From assembly GCA_963762635.1 (NCBI GenBank), contig CAVXLQ010000013.1, positions 310,001 through 374,000 of the forward strand: a stretch of 64,000 bases of DNA. Direction: 5' to 3'. Below, in pieces: positions 46,392 through 55,066 of the stretch. Under the pieces are notes generated by a model. That model was not told where the DNA came from, ran no database searches, and saw only the letters and a program-made list of their open reading frames with translations. A program made the translations under genes and the position numbers. Position 1 is the stretch's first letter; every line of letters begins with the position of its first letter. This DNA comes from Tenggerimyces sp963762635 (GTDB lineage Bacteria > Actinomycetota > Actinomycetes > Propionibacteriales > Actinopolymorphaceae).

Positions 46392-47378
46392 TTATTTTTC
46401 GAGCTCGGCGATGATCTGCTTGGCGTCGTTGATCGGGATCGAGAAGCCCAGTCCCACCGAGCCACCCTGCTCACCGTTCCCACTGGTCGGGGAGTAGATC
46501 GCCGAGTTGATCCCCACGACCTCGCCCTTCAGGTTCAGGAGCGGGCCGCCGGAGTTGCCCGGGTTGAGCGACGCGTCGGTCTGGATCGCCTTGTACGTCA
46601 CCGTCTCCGAGCCCGTTCCCGAGCTGGTCCGGTCGTACGGGCCCTGCGGCGAAGGCGTCGAGTCGCCGACCGAGACGTCGCGGTTCAGGGCGCTGACGAT
46701 GCCGGAGGTCACCGTTCCCTGCAGGCCTTCGGGCGAGCCGATCGCGACGACCTCGTCGCCGACCTGGACCTTGGACGAGTCGCCCAGAGTCGCCGCCTTC
46801 AGCCCCGAGACGCCCGACACCTTGATCACGGCCAGGTCGCTCGCCGCGTCCCGGCCGACGATCTGAGCCGAAGCGGTCGACCCGTCGTTGAAGGTCACCT
46901 TGATCTGGCCGTTGCCATCGGCAGCGTCGGCGACCACGTGGTTGTTCGTCAGGATCTTGCCGTCCGACGACAAGACGATCCCCGAGCCGATTCCGGTTCC
47001 GTTGTACGTCTGCACCTCGACCTGCACGACGCTCGGCGAGACGGCCTTCGCGATGGCCGCGATCGTCGCCGCGTTCTGGGCCGAGATCTGCGAGCCCGGC
47101 ACCGACGACGAAGCGACGGGCGAGCCGGAGCCGGCCGAGGCCAAGCCGCCGGCCAGGCCGCCGATGGCACCGGCGCCGATGGCTACGGCCGCGAAGGCCG
47201 CGGCCAAGCGCAGAGACTTACGTGGTCCCTTCGGCCCGCTCGCCGGCGGCATGGGCGGGGCGGGGGGAGGCGCCGCGGGCGGCGGGCCGAAGGGCGGACC
47301 GGACGGTGGGCCGTACATCGGCCCGGCCCTCCAGGGCGCTGGCGGGGGAACAGTTCCTGGGGTCTGCGTCTCAGTCAT
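46392..47378 (-). CDS. HtrA/DegP-like serine protease without PDZ domain
   Basis: 328 residues from ATG 47378. A Pro-rich cytosolic N-terminus (PPPAPWRAGPMYGPP and so on) precedes one membrane anchor (SLRLAAAFAAVAIGAGAIGG, about residues 55-75). The extracytoplasmic trypsin fold has the triad: H in LTNNHVVADAAD, D in RDAASDLAVIKV, S in LNPGNSGGPLLN. The stop follows NDAKQIIAELEK, exactly where a PDZ domain would begin in most actinobacterial HtrAs. Degradation of misfolded exported proteins is likely, with altered regulation or substrate capture. Confidence 0.9.
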   Translation of the reverse strand: MTETQTPGTVPPPAPWRAGPMYGPPSGPPFGPPPAAPPPAPPMPPASGPKGPRKSLRLAAAFAAVAIGAGAIGGLAGGLASAGSGSPVASSSVPGSQISAQNAATIAAIAKAVSPSVVQVEVQTYNGTGIGSGIVLSSDGKILTNNHVVADAADGNGQIKVTFNDGSTASAQIVGRDAASDLAVIKVSGVSGLKAATLGDSSKVQVGDEVVAIGSPEGLQGTVTSGIVSALNRDVSVGDSTPSPQGPYDRTSSGTGSETVTYKAIQTDASLNPGNSGGPLLNLKGEVVGINSAIYSPTSGNGEQGGSVGLGFSIPINDAKQIIAELEK

Positions 47379-47603
47379 GGCTCTGAGCTTCGTCGCCTCA
47401 CCCAAGAGCGGCCTGAGGTCTTCCTGAGGCTCAACGAAGAAAGGGAACCTGAGAGATCTGCTAGCATCTTGTTTGGCTTCCAGGGAGCCACCGGTCCGCG
47501 GAAAGGGCGCAGCCCACCTGATCAGGACTTGAAGTGGTGTGGCTCATCGCCCTCCTTTCGCCTCGACGACGCGGACATCGAGGCAGACGAAAGGAGGTCG
47601 GCG

Positions 47604-49085
47604 ATGTCGACCATTTCGCTCCCTGACCATCCCAGCCTGGACTACCTCAAGCAGCAGGCGCGCGCCCTCCAGCAGGACGTCCGCGCGGGTACGGCCGAGG
47701 CCATCGAACGCGTCGAGCGCCGCTACCCGTCCGGCGTAGCCGAGCGCGAAGCCTTCCCGCTCGCCACCGCGCAGCTGGTGATCGCGCGGGAGTACGGGTT
47801 CCCCAGCTGGCCGCGGCTGAAGAAGTTCGTCGAGATCGCGGACACCTACCGCTGGGACGTTCTCATGGAAGCGCCGGCGGGGGAGTCTGCCGCCGCACAG
47901 TTCTGCCGGCTCGCCTGCCTGATCTACACCCGCGGAGACGGCCCCGAACGTTGGGCCCAAGCCCGCGATCTCCTTACCCAGCAGCCGAGTCTCGTCGCCG
48001 ACGACATCTGGGCAGCGGCGGCCGCGTTCGACGAAGCGACCGTCGAACGACTCCTGTCCGCCGATCGAACGCTGGCCCGCAAGGGCGGCGGCCCGTACGG
48101 TTCTTCGCCACTGTTCTACCTCTGCTACTCGCGCATCGACCGCGACGTGCCCAAGGACGTCCTGCTCGGCATCGCGCGCAGACTGCTCGAAGCCGGTGCC
48201 GATCCGAACGAGGGCTACCTTTGGAACGGCGGCCCCTACCCGTTCACCCTGGTCACCGGCGTCTTCGGCGAGGGCGAGCAGGGTCCGGACAACCAACCAC
48301 GGCAGGCACATGCCCAAGACCTCGCGAGGCTGCTACTCGAGGCGGGTGCGAACGCGAACGACAGTCAGACGCTGTACGACCGGATGTTCCAACCCAGCAA
48401 CGAACATCTCGAGCTGCTCTTCGCATACGGTCTCGGTGGCGACGGCGGCGCCTGGGAAGATCGGATGGGTGAGACGCCCGCCGAGATGCTGCGCACCCAG
48501 CTCAAGTGGGCGATCGAGCACGGCTTCATCGACCGCGTCAGGTTGCTGACCGACAACGGCGTCGACGTACTTTCTCCTTATGACGATGGAAGAACGCCGA
48601 TCGAGCTCGCCACGTTGATCGGACACGAGGCGATTGCGAAGATCTTCGTCGAAGCGGGCGCTGAACGTCCCACGCTCGAACCCGTCAACCAGGTCATCGC
48701 CGCGGCGATGGCGGGGGACCGTACAACCCTCGAAGCACACCCCGACGCCGTCGAAGAGGCGTGCCGGACCCGTCCCGGCCTGCTCGTCTTCGCCGCCGCA
48801 CAAGGGCGAATCGACGTCGTCGAGGCCATGCTGGACTACGGCTGGGACGTCAACGCCCGCGGTCGCGGCGACGTACCGCGGGAGTGCGACTTCACCACAG
48901 CGCTGCACTGCGCGGCCGGCGACGGCAACGTCGAGCTGACCACGCTGCTACTGGCACGAGGCGCCGACAAGACCATCCGTGACAAGAACTTCGACGCCAC
49001 GCCGCTGGGTTGGGCCGAGCACTTCGAACGGACCGAAACGATCGCCTTGCTGGAAGGGGGAAACGATGCAAACGCTGAAGACTGA
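47604..49085 (+). CDS. Ankyrin-repeat protein
   Basis: 493 residues from ATG 47604, with AAGGAGG ten bases upstream. The N-terminus is the DUF-like segment LPDHPSLDYLKQQARALQQD plus LVIAREYGFPSWPRLKKFV (about residues 55-73), seen in many actinobacterial ankyrin proteins. Ankyrin units: RRLLEAGADPNEGY, RLLLEAGANAND, VRLLTDNGVDVLS, IAKIFVEAGAE, VEAMLDYGWDVNARG, TTLLLARGADKTIR. Protein-binding scaffold, no catalytic domain, cytosolic. Its last 20 bases overlap the GNAT-VOC gene, so the two are translationally coupled. Confidence 0.9.
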   Translation: MSTISLPDHPSLDYLKQQARALQQDVRAGTAEAIERVERRYPSGVAEREAFPLATAQLVIAREYGFPSWPRLKKFVEIADTYRWDVLMEAPAGESAAAQFCRLACLIYTRGDGPERWAQARDLLTQQPSLVADDIWAAAAAFDEATVERLLSADRTLARKGGGPYGSSPLFYLCYSRIDRDVPKDVLLGIARRLLEAGADPNEGYLWNGGPYPFTLVTGVFGEGEQGPDNQPRQAHAQDLARLLLEAGANANDSQTLYDRMFQPSNEHLELLFAYGLGGDGGAWEDRMGETPAEMLRTQLKWAIEHGFIDRVRLLTDNGVDVLSPYDDGRTPIELATLIGHEAIAKIFVEAGAERPTLEPVNQVIAAAMAGDRTTLEAHPDAVEEACRTRPGLLVFAAAQGRIDVVEAMLDYGWDVNARGRGDVPRECDFTTALHCAAGDGNVELTTLLLARGADKTIRDKNFDATPLGWAEHFERTETIALLEGGNDANAED

Positions 49086-49932
49086 ACGGCTGGCGCTCGT
49101 CCCACTCGATCCGGCGAGGGACGCCGAAGACCTGCACGCGATGCTGAGCGACCCCAAGGTGCAGAGGTACGCCGCGGAGGGTCCCACCAAGGACGTGGCG
49201 GAAACCCAAGCCCAGTTGGAGAAAGACCTCAAAGGCAACGGCGGACTGACCTGGGCCATTCGGCTCGAGGGGACCGAGCAGGCAATCGGCACCGCCGGCG
49301 TCTTCTACGACCAAGGAACGACGATCCGCGGCCTGAGCTGGTACCTCAGGCGCGACCACTGGGGCCGCGGCATCACCAGCGAAGCGGCGAGAGCCGTCGT
49401 CGACCACCTCCTCGAGCAACCCGGGATCGACGGCGTCGAAGCCTGGATCGACACGAGGAACGTCGCGTCGATCGGCGTCGCGAGACGAGCGGGACTCGAC
49501 GAGGTGTCACGGATGCCGCGCGTGTACGCCGACCACATCGCCCAGCAGGTCGTGATGGCACGGGCCGTCGAACCACGAGATCCAGAGGTGCTGGCGGTCC
49601 GGCCGATGCTCTCGGTCCGCGACAGCAAGGCGACGGCTCGCGCACTGTGCGAGGTGCTGGGTTTGCGCGTGGAGTTCGAGCACGGGACGTACCTCCGGTT
49701 GGCCGCGAGGCCGTGGGTCGCCAGCGTCGGACTCGACCTCGTCGAGGAGGACAAGGCGTTCGCGACCGTGATCGTCGGGATCGGCTTCTCCGTAGACGAG
49801 TGCTACCAGCGTGCGAACGACCAGGGCATCGAGACCGAAGCACCGCCGGAGGACATGCCCTGGTATCGCCGCGAGTTCACGATGGTGGTCGACGGCAACT
49901 TCATCCGGGTGTCGGGGCCGACCCGACCGTAA
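49066..49932 (+). CDS. GNAT acetyltransferase fused to VOC domain
   Basis: 288 residues. Residues 1-165 form a RimJ/RimL-type GNAT fold: LKTERLALVPLDPARDAEDL, the acetyl-CoA loop YLRRDHWGRGITSEAARAVV (R/Q-x-x-G-x-G/A at about 105-110) and RNVASIGVARRAGLDEV. Residues 185-285 form a single VOC (glyoxalase-like) module: PMLSVRDSKATARALCEVLG, LDLVEEDKAFATVIVGIGFS, FTMVVDGNFIRVSGP. The usual metal ligands are not obvious, so the VOC half may bind a ligand only. Such VOC modules occur in bleomycin-type resistance proteins. Confidence 0.88.
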   Translation: MQTLKTERLALVPLDPARDAEDLHAMLSDPKVQRYAAEGPTKDVAETQAQLEKDLKGNGGLTWAIRLEGTEQAIGTAGVFYDQGTTIRGLSWYLRRDHWGRGITSEAARAVVDHLLEQPGIDGVEAWIDTRNVASIGVARRAGLDEVSRMPRVYADHIAQQVVMARAVEPRDPEVLAVRPMLSVRDSKATARALCEVLGLRVEFEHGTYLRLAARPWVASVGLDLVEEDKAFATVIVGIGFSVDECYQRANDQGIETEAPPEDMPWYRREFTMVVDGNFIRVSGPTRP

Positions 49933-50099
49933 GCGCGTAGAGGTGCCGGGTCTGGCCGATCTCAGCCACAGGGAAAACTCGCGCGGAGGCCACGTCAGAG
50001 GGAGAGCGCGGTGAACGTCCTGGACCGGCCTGGAGACGTTGACGGGCGGTCGGGTCGAGTTCCTCGACTGATCGACAAGCCTGGCAGAGGCGACGAACG

Positions 50100-50558
50100 T
50101 CAGTCCATCGAGTTCAGGTGCGCAACGATCGACTCGCTGATCCGACGCAACTGTCGTACCTGCGTCGGCGTCAGCTGGTCGAAGAGGTGCTTCCGTACGC
50201 CGTCCACGTGCCCGGGCGCCGCCGCGTCGACCGCGGCGAAGCCCTTCGGGGTCAACTGGGCCACCTGTCCCCGGCCGTCGGACGGATCCGGCACCCGCTC
50301 GATCCAACCCCACTCCTCCAGCCGCGCCACCGCGTGCGAGATCCGGCTCCGCGACGACCCGAGGATCTCCGCGAGCTCGCTCATCCGCAGGCGCTGCTCC
50401 GGCTGCTCCGACAGCACGGCGAGGAGGATGTAGTACGCGTGTGGCATCCCGGCGTCGCGCTGCAGCTCACGGTCCAGCTGCTCGAACAGCATCCGCTGCG
50501 CGAAGATGAACGCGCGCCACGTCTGTTGCTCGGAATCGTCGAGCCATCGCACAGCCAT
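50100..50558 (-). CDS. MarR family regulator
   Basis: 152 residues from ATG 50558 (AVRWLDDSEQQTWRAFI). The winged-helix part is LRMSELAEILGSSRSRISHA and VARLEEWGWIERVPDPSDGR (about residues 65-105); DGRGQVAQLTPKGFA is the wing. It resembles a large group that regulates oxidoreductases or VOC enzymes in response to quinones or phenols. Divergent from a VOC gene with two palindromes between. Confidence 0.93.
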   Translation of the reverse strand: MAVRWLDDSEQQTWRAFIFAQRMLFEQLDRELQRDAGMPHAYYILLAVLSEQPEQRLRMSELAEILGSSRSRISHAVARLEEWGWIERVPDPSDGRGQVAQLTPKGFAAVDAAAPGHVDGVRKHLFDQLTPTQVRQLRRISESIVAHLNSMD

Positions 50559-50579
50559 GGCAAAGATCATACGAGATTT

Positions 50580-50628
50580 GTTGAGCGCTCAACCAGTGTC
50601 TGCTACCGTCCAAGGTTGAGAGCTCAAC
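50580..50628. promoter_or_regulatory. Double MarR operator
   Basis: GTTGAGCGCTCAAC at 50580-50593 (perfect palindrome) and GTTGAGAGCTCAAC at 50615-50628, 35 bases apart centre to centre. Both share GTTGAG...CTCAAC and sit in the divergent promoter region of marR and the VOC gene. The binding protein is inferred. Confidence 0.82.
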
Positions 50629-50651
50629 TATCGACGACATCGGAGCGGACT

Positions 50652-51170
50652 TTGCCCATAACCCGCCTGAACCACGCCGTTCTCTACGTACGCGACGTCA
50701 ACCGCAGCGTTGCCTTCTATCGCGACGTGCTCGGGTTCCGGCGACTGGACATGACCCCCGATGGCTTCTCCGGCGCCGCGTTCCTGCAGGCGGCTGGCAG
50801 CGACAACGACCACGACCTCGGCCTGTTCGAGGTCGGCGAGAACGCCGGCGGCTCCCAGGCCGGACGTCAGACGGTCGGGCTCTACCACCTCGCGTGGGAG
50901 GTCGACACCCTCGCCGAGCTGGCCACGATCCAGTCCAAGCTGCTCGCGGCCGGAGCGCTCGTCGGTACGAGTGACCACTCGACCACCAAGAGCCTGTACG
51001 GCAAGGACCCCGACGGCATCGAGTTCGAGGTCGTCTGGCTGGTCCCCGCCGACCAGCTCACCGACGAGATCCTCGAGGGCCGCAAGACCATCCGGCCGCT
51101 CGACCTGGTCGCCGAGGAGGAGCGCTACGGCGTCCTCACGCCAGGCGGCACCGCGTCCCGTATCTCATAG
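50652..51170 (+). CDS. VOC-family dioxygenase/glyoxalase-like protein
   Basis: 172 residues from TTG 50652, seven bases after GGAG. Two half-barrels: ITRLNHAVLYVRDVNRSVAF and TVGLYHLAWEVDTLAELATI, KDPDGIEFEVVWLVP with the E of the metal site. H in LNHAVLYV, H in LYHLAWEV and E in IEFEVVW are a likely metal triad, as in catechol 2,3-dioxygenase-type enzymes. Partner of the MarR regulator; 88 bases upstream of doxX, with which it may be co-transcribed. Confidence 0.88.
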   Translation: MPITRLNHAVLYVRDVNRSVAFYRDVLGFRRLDMTPDGFSGAAFLQAAGSDNDHDLGLFEVGENAGGSQAGRQTVGLYHLAWEVDTLAELATIQSKLLAAGALVGTSDHSTTKSLYGKDPDGIEFEVVWLVPADQLTDEILEGRKTIRPLDLVAEEERYGVLTPGGTASRIS

Positions 51171-51258
51171 TTCGGACGCATTCTGAACCAATAAGACGTT
51201 TTGGTCGTTCTGTGGAGACGAGCCGATCCAACCGCGCCTCCCCCACGGAAGGACCTGC

Positions 51259-51702
51259 ATGTCTCCCGTTCAGCTTGCCCGTGACCTCGCTCTCCTCGTT
51301 GCCCGCCTCGGGCTCGGGGTGATCCTCATCGCCCATGGCTGGCAGAAGCTCTCCGACCAGGGCCTCGCCGGCACCGCCGCCGGCTTCGGCCAGATGGGCG
51401 TACCGCTGCCGACGGTCAGCGCGTACTACGCCACGTTCGTCGAGCTCGTCGGCGGCGTCGCGCTCATCCTCGGCCTCGCACTTCCGCTGGTCGGCCTGCT
51501 CGTCGCCCTCGACATGGCCGGAGCGCTGGTGCTCGTGCACCTGCCGAACGGCCTGTTCGCGAGCGAGGGTGGGTTCGAGCTCGTTCTCGCCATCGGCGTC
51601 GGTGCGGTGGCGATCGCCGCGGCGGGCTCCGGGCGATTCGGCCTCGACCACTATCTGCTCCGTCGGTCGAAGATCGGCGAACGGCAGAGCGTTTCCGCCT
51701 GA
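51259..51702 (+). CDS. DoxX family membrane protein
   Basis: 147 residues with four membrane segments (LALLVARLGLGVILIAHGWQ, YYATFVELVGGVALILGLAL, LVGLLVALDMAGALVLV, LVLAIGVGAVAIAAAG). The DoxX motif H-G-x-x-K (AHGWQKL, about residues 25-31) is present. Commonly linked to thiosulphate- or quinone-reactive, oxidative-stress-related membrane complexes. Fits with the MarR/VOC pair upstream. GGAAGGA precedes the ATG. Confidence 0.9.
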   Translation: MSPVQLARDLALLVARLGLGVILIAHGWQKLSDQGLAGTAAGFGQMGVPLPTVSAYYATFVELVGGVALILGLALPLVGLLVALDMAGALVLVHLPNGLFASEGGFELVLAIGVGAVAIAAAGSGRFGLDHYLLRRSKIGERQSVSA

Positions 51703-51721
51703 CGAGCGCGACAATGGACCC

Positions 51722-51754
51722 GGTCCCCCACCGACCAGTACTCGGTGGGGGACC
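51722..51754 (+). terminator. Terminator after doxX gene
   Basis: GGTCCCCCACCGA, loop CCAGTAC, TCGGTGGGGGACC, then TT: a perfect 13-bp stem 20 bases after the doxX stop. Confidence 0.88.
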
Positions 51755-51775
51755 TTCGCGTGAACGAATAGAGTC

Positions 51776-52441
51776 ATGAACGTGGCAGAGCCGTACGAAC
51801 TGGTGATCTTCGACTGCGATGGCGTGTTGGTCGACAGCGAAACGCTTGGCATCAAGATCGACCATGCGTTCCTCGCCGAGGTCGGCTGGCCGCTGACCGA
51901 GAGCGAGATCATCGACAGGTTCGTCGGACGTTCCGACGCCGACGTGATCGCGGAGGTCGAGGCCAACGTCGGCCCGCTCACCCCGGAAGCGGTCGAACGG
52001 TGGCGCACTGCTTATCGCGAACGGTTCATCACCGATCTCGTCGCGGTCGAGGGCATCGTCGAAGCTCTCGACGAGCTCGCGAAGCGCGACACGTTGACCT
52101 GCGTCGCGTCCAGCAGCACGCACAGCGGACTTCGCAAGAAGCTCGGACTCACCGGTCTGTTCGAGCGCTTCGAAGGGCGCATCTTCAGCGCTACCGACGT
52201 GGTGAACGGCAAGCCCGCTCCCGATCTGTTCCTGCACGCGGCCGCGCACTTCGACGTCGAACCGCAGCGCTGCGCGGTCGTCGAGGACAGTCAGCACGGT
52301 GTGCAAGCGGCGCGTGCCGCGGGCATGCGTGCGTTCGCGTTTGGTGGCGGTGTCACACCCGGCGAACGACTCGCAGGACCCAACACCGTCGTGTTCACCG
52401 ACATGCGAGACCTCCCATCTCTCTTGACAAGTTCGCCTTGA
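51776..52441 (+). CDS. HAD-superfamily phosphatase (beta-phosphoglucomutase-like)
   Basis: 221 residues from ATG 51776. HAD motifs I FDCDGVLVDSETLG (about residues 11-24), II TCVASSSTHSG (about 107-117), III K of VVNGKPAPDLFLHAA (about 145) and IV VVEDSQHGVQAARAAG (about 166-181). C1-cap helical domain. Probably a sugar-phosphate phosphatase or mutase; the motif-I DxD is kept. 210 bases upstream of the GH36 gene. Confidence 0.92.
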   Translation: MNVAEPYELVIFDCDGVLVDSETLGIKIDHAFLAEVGWPLTESEIIDRFVGRSDADVIAEVEANVGPLTPEAVERWRTAYRERFITDLVAVEGIVEALDELAKRDTLTCVASSSTHSGLRKKLGLTGLFERFEGRIFSATDVVNGKPAPDLFLHAAAHFDVEPQRCAVVEDSQHGVQAARAAGMRAFAFGGGVTPGERLAGPNTVVFTDMRDLPSLLTSSP

Positions 52442-52497
52442 CAGGTGCCCTTCCTCGTCATTGACCGGATCTGGTCGGTACCCCGAACGGCACCTGT
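52441..52497. other. Inverted repeat after HAD gene
   Basis: ACAGGTGCC (52441-52449) pairs with GGCACCTGT (52489-52497), nine perfect pairs, with an inner GACC-GGATCT-GGTC. Possible terminator or operator upstream of the alpha-galactosidase gene. The left arm overlaps the HAD stop. Confidence 0.5.
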
Positions 52498-52651
52498 GAG
52501 CGTTTTCAGTAGGAAGGTGGACCGGGGTTGGAGACGTACCACACGGGTGGTTAGGGTCGGTTCGACCAACCTCGGGTGGTAGTCGTCAGACGTCCCGCTA
52601 CCTGGGAAGCAGCGCCCATGCAAGGACTCTTGCGCCCGAAAGGGGTCGACG

Positions 52652-54751
52652 TTGAGCGGTGAACCCACGGTGATCCGCTGGGGCGTGAACGGCGCCGAGC
52701 TGACCCTCGAGGTGATGCCGGACGGACCGGTCCGCATTGCCGGAATCGGTTCCAAGGAAGGGAAATCGGGCCGTTCCACAGGTGCCGTTCCACTTGTGGA
52801 ACTCGGGTTGTTGGGCGAGGGGCGCGTCGGCAGCGGCGGTTCCGCCGGGCATCGCAACCAGGCCGCGACCGGAAGACTTCGGTACGTCTCCCACGAGACG
52901 ACCGAGAACGATCGCCACCTCGAAATCGTTCAGCGCGACCCAACAAGCGGGATCCGCGTCACCACCTTCGTCGAACAGTTCGACGGCATCGCCGCGCTGC
53001 GGATGTGGAACGAGGTGTGCAACGACGGCGAGCTGGCGCAGACCGTCGTGTACAGCTCGACGCTCGTTCTCACCGGCTTCGTCAACGAGGGCTCGTTCGC
53101 CGACCGCCTGCAGGTGCTGCTCGCGCGCAATGCCTGGAGCGCGGAGCTGCGGTGGCAACGGCTCGACCTCAACCAGGCCGGGCTCGTCAGCTCCACCGAG
53201 ACGCCGGGCCGCGGCAGCACGCAGGGCCGGTTCGCCCTGTCCGGGGTGGGGAGCTGGTCGACCGGCGACTACCTGCCGATGGGCGCGTTGATCGACAGCG
53301 TCGAGGGGCAGACCTGGCTGTGGCAGGTCGAGCACAACGGCCCGTGGCACTGGGAGTTGGTCGACCTCGGGCCCGACCTCGTGCTCGTCGCGAGCGGTCC
53401 GACCGACCAGGAGCACCAGTGGCGCAAGATCCTGGTGCCGGGTGACACGTTCACCACCGTCCCGACCTCGCTCGCGGTGTCCGGTGGCGGTTTCGAAGGG
53501 GCGTTGGCGGAGCTCACCTCGTACCGTCGCGCGATCCGGCGCGTCAACCCGGACAACGAACGACTGCCGGTGATCTTCAACGACTACATGAACTGTCTGT
53601 TCGGCGATCCGACGACGGAGAAGGAACTTCCGCTGATCGCGGCGGCACAGAAGGCCGGCGCGGAGTACTTCGTGATCGACGCGGGCTGGTACGCCGACGA
53701 CGAAGGCTGGTGGGACACCGTCGGCGCGTGGGAGCCGTCGACGACGCGGTTCCCCGAGGGCCTGTCGTCGTTGCTGGACCAAGTCCGCGCCGCCGGGATG
53801 GTCCCCGGGCTGTGGGTCGAGCCCGAGGTCGTCGGGATCCGGAGCGCCGTCGCCGACCAGCTGCCGGACGAGGCCTTCTTCATGCGTGGTGGGCGGCGCG
53901 CCGAGGAGAAGGGCCGCTATCACCTGGACTACCGGCACCCGGCCGTCATCGCGCACATGGACGGCGTGATCGACAGGTTGGTCGGTGAGCTCGGTGTCGG
54001 GTACTTCAAGTTCGACTACAACGTGAACATCGGCGTCGGTACCGAAGTCGACGCCGACGCGCCGGGTGACGGACTGCTCGGACACAACCGCGCATTCCTT
54101 GCCTGGTTGGACGGATTGTTCGTACGGCATCCCGACCTCGTCATCGAGAACTGTTCGTCGGGCGGCATGCGCACGGACTACGCGCAGCTCGCGCGGCTGT
54201 CGATCCACTCGACCAGCGACCAGACCGATCCGGTGCGGTACGCGTCGATCGCGGCGGCCTCGCCGACCGGGATGACGCCGGAGCAGGCCGCGGTGTGGGC
54301 ATATCCGCAGCCCGACTACGACAACGAGCTGAACGCGTTCTGCATGGTCAACGCGATGCTCGGGCGGGTGCACCTATCGGGCCGGCTCGACCTGATGAGC
54401 AGCCGGCAGCTCGGCCGGGTGCGCGCCGCGTTGAACGCGTACAAGTCGATCCGCTCGCAGATCCGTACGTCGGTGCCGCGCTGGCCGCTGGGGCTGCCGG
54501 GCTGGTACGACCCGTGGGTCGCGCTCGCGCTGGACGACGGCGAGGACACGCTGCTCGCGGTCTGGCGCCGTGGCGGACTCGACCGCTGCCACCTGAAGCT
54601 GCCGTGGCTGGCCGGGCTGCCGAGCACCGTGCAGGTGCTGTACCCGACGGACCTGCCGACGACCGCGAGCTGGGACCGCTCGACCGGCGTCCTCCGCCTC
54701 ACCCTGCCCCCAGCACCCAGCGCCCGCCTCCTCCGCGTCCGCCGCCGCTGA
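52652..54751 (+). CDS. Alpha-galactosidase (GH36)
   Basis: 699 residues, start TTG 52652 eight bases after AAGGGG. Domains: N-terminal beta-sandwich, catalytic barrel (ADDEGWWDTVGAWEPSTTRF at about residue 350), nucleophile D in YFKFDYNVNIG (about 454), acid/base D in TSDQTDPVRY (about 523), ENCSSGGMRTDYAQLAR between them, and C-terminal beta domain. No signal peptide, so cytosolic; cleaves alpha-galactosides such as melibiose or raffinose. The sequence just after the stop is a GC-rich tandem repeat. No adjacent transporter. Confidence 0.93.
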   Translation: MSGEPTVIRWGVNGAELTLEVMPDGPVRIAGIGSKEGKSGRSTGAVPLVELGLLGEGRVGSGGSAGHRNQAATGRLRYVSHETTENDRHLEIVQRDPTSGIRVTTFVEQFDGIAALRMWNEVCNDGELAQTVVYSSTLVLTGFVNEGSFADRLQVLLARNAWSAELRWQRLDLNQAGLVSSTETPGRGSTQGRFALSGVGSWSTGDYLPMGALIDSVEGQTWLWQVEHNGPWHWELVDLGPDLVLVASGPTDQEHQWRKILVPGDTFTTVPTSLAVSGGGFEGALAELTSYRRAIRRVNPDNERLPVIFNDYMNCLFGDPTTEKELPLIAAAQKAGAEYFVIDAGWYADDEGWWDTVGAWEPSTTRFPEGLSSLLDQVRAAGMVPGLWVEPEVVGIRSAVADQLPDEAFFMRGGRRAEEKGRYHLDYRHPAVIAHMDGVIDRLVGELGVGYFKFDYNVNIGVGTEVDADAPGDGLLGHNRAFLAWLDGLFVRHPDLVIENCSSGGMRTDYAQLARLSIHSTSDQTDPVRYASIAAASPTGMTPEQAAVWAYPQPDYDNELNAFCMVNAMLGRVHLSGRLDLMSSRQLGRVRAALNAYKSIRSQIRTSVPRWPLGLPGWYDPWVALALDDGEDTLLAVWRRGGLDRCHLKLPWLAGLPSTVQVLYPTDLPTTASWDRSTGVLRLTLPPAPSARLLRVRRR

Positions 54752-54826
54752 CCCCGCCACTGCGCGGTGATCTCGCCGCTGACCCCGCCGCTGACCCCGC
54801 CGCTGACCCCGCCGCTGACCCCGCCG
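54747..54826. repeat. GC-rich 12-bp tandem repeat
   Basis: GCTGACCCCGCC occurs at 54747-54758 and four times in tandem at 54778-54825. The first unit contains the stop codon of the alpha-galactosidase gene. It is followed by CTGCGCGGTGATC, also seen at 54759-54772. It abuts the second 12-bp repeat. Confidence 0.85.
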
Positions 54827-55066
54827 CTGCGCGGTGATCATGATTGTGATCATGAAGCCGAACCGGCTGTATAGGCCGGTCTCTCTTCATGATCACGGTC
54901 ATGATCACGGTCATGATCACGGTCATGATCACGGTCATGATCACGGCGAGTTGGCCGGCATCCGGGTCCGGTCGCGTCGGGGTGTCCCGTAGTGCCCCGG
55001 TATGACATCCGGGTGAGCGCTTCGGGGTGACGTGCGGGCGGGCAGTTCGTCCGTACGTTCCGGCAC
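54752..55066. other. 315-base intergenic region occupied by repeats
   Basis: Holds the GC-rich tandem repeat and copy 2 of the GATCATG element. The rest (54950-55066) is probably the promoter of the acyltransferase. No gene is seen. Confidence 0.6.
54847..54947. repeat. 12-bp tandem repeat with central hairpin (copy 2)
   Basis: TGATCATGAAG (54847-54857) pairs with CTTCATGATCA (54885-54895); inner arms are ACCGGC/GCCGGT around TGTATAG. Five tandem units of CATGATCACGGT run 54888-54947. Compared with 878-990, the units sit on the opposite arm and carry ACGG instead of ACCG, and the inner stem has changed but kept pairing. Confidence 0.9.
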
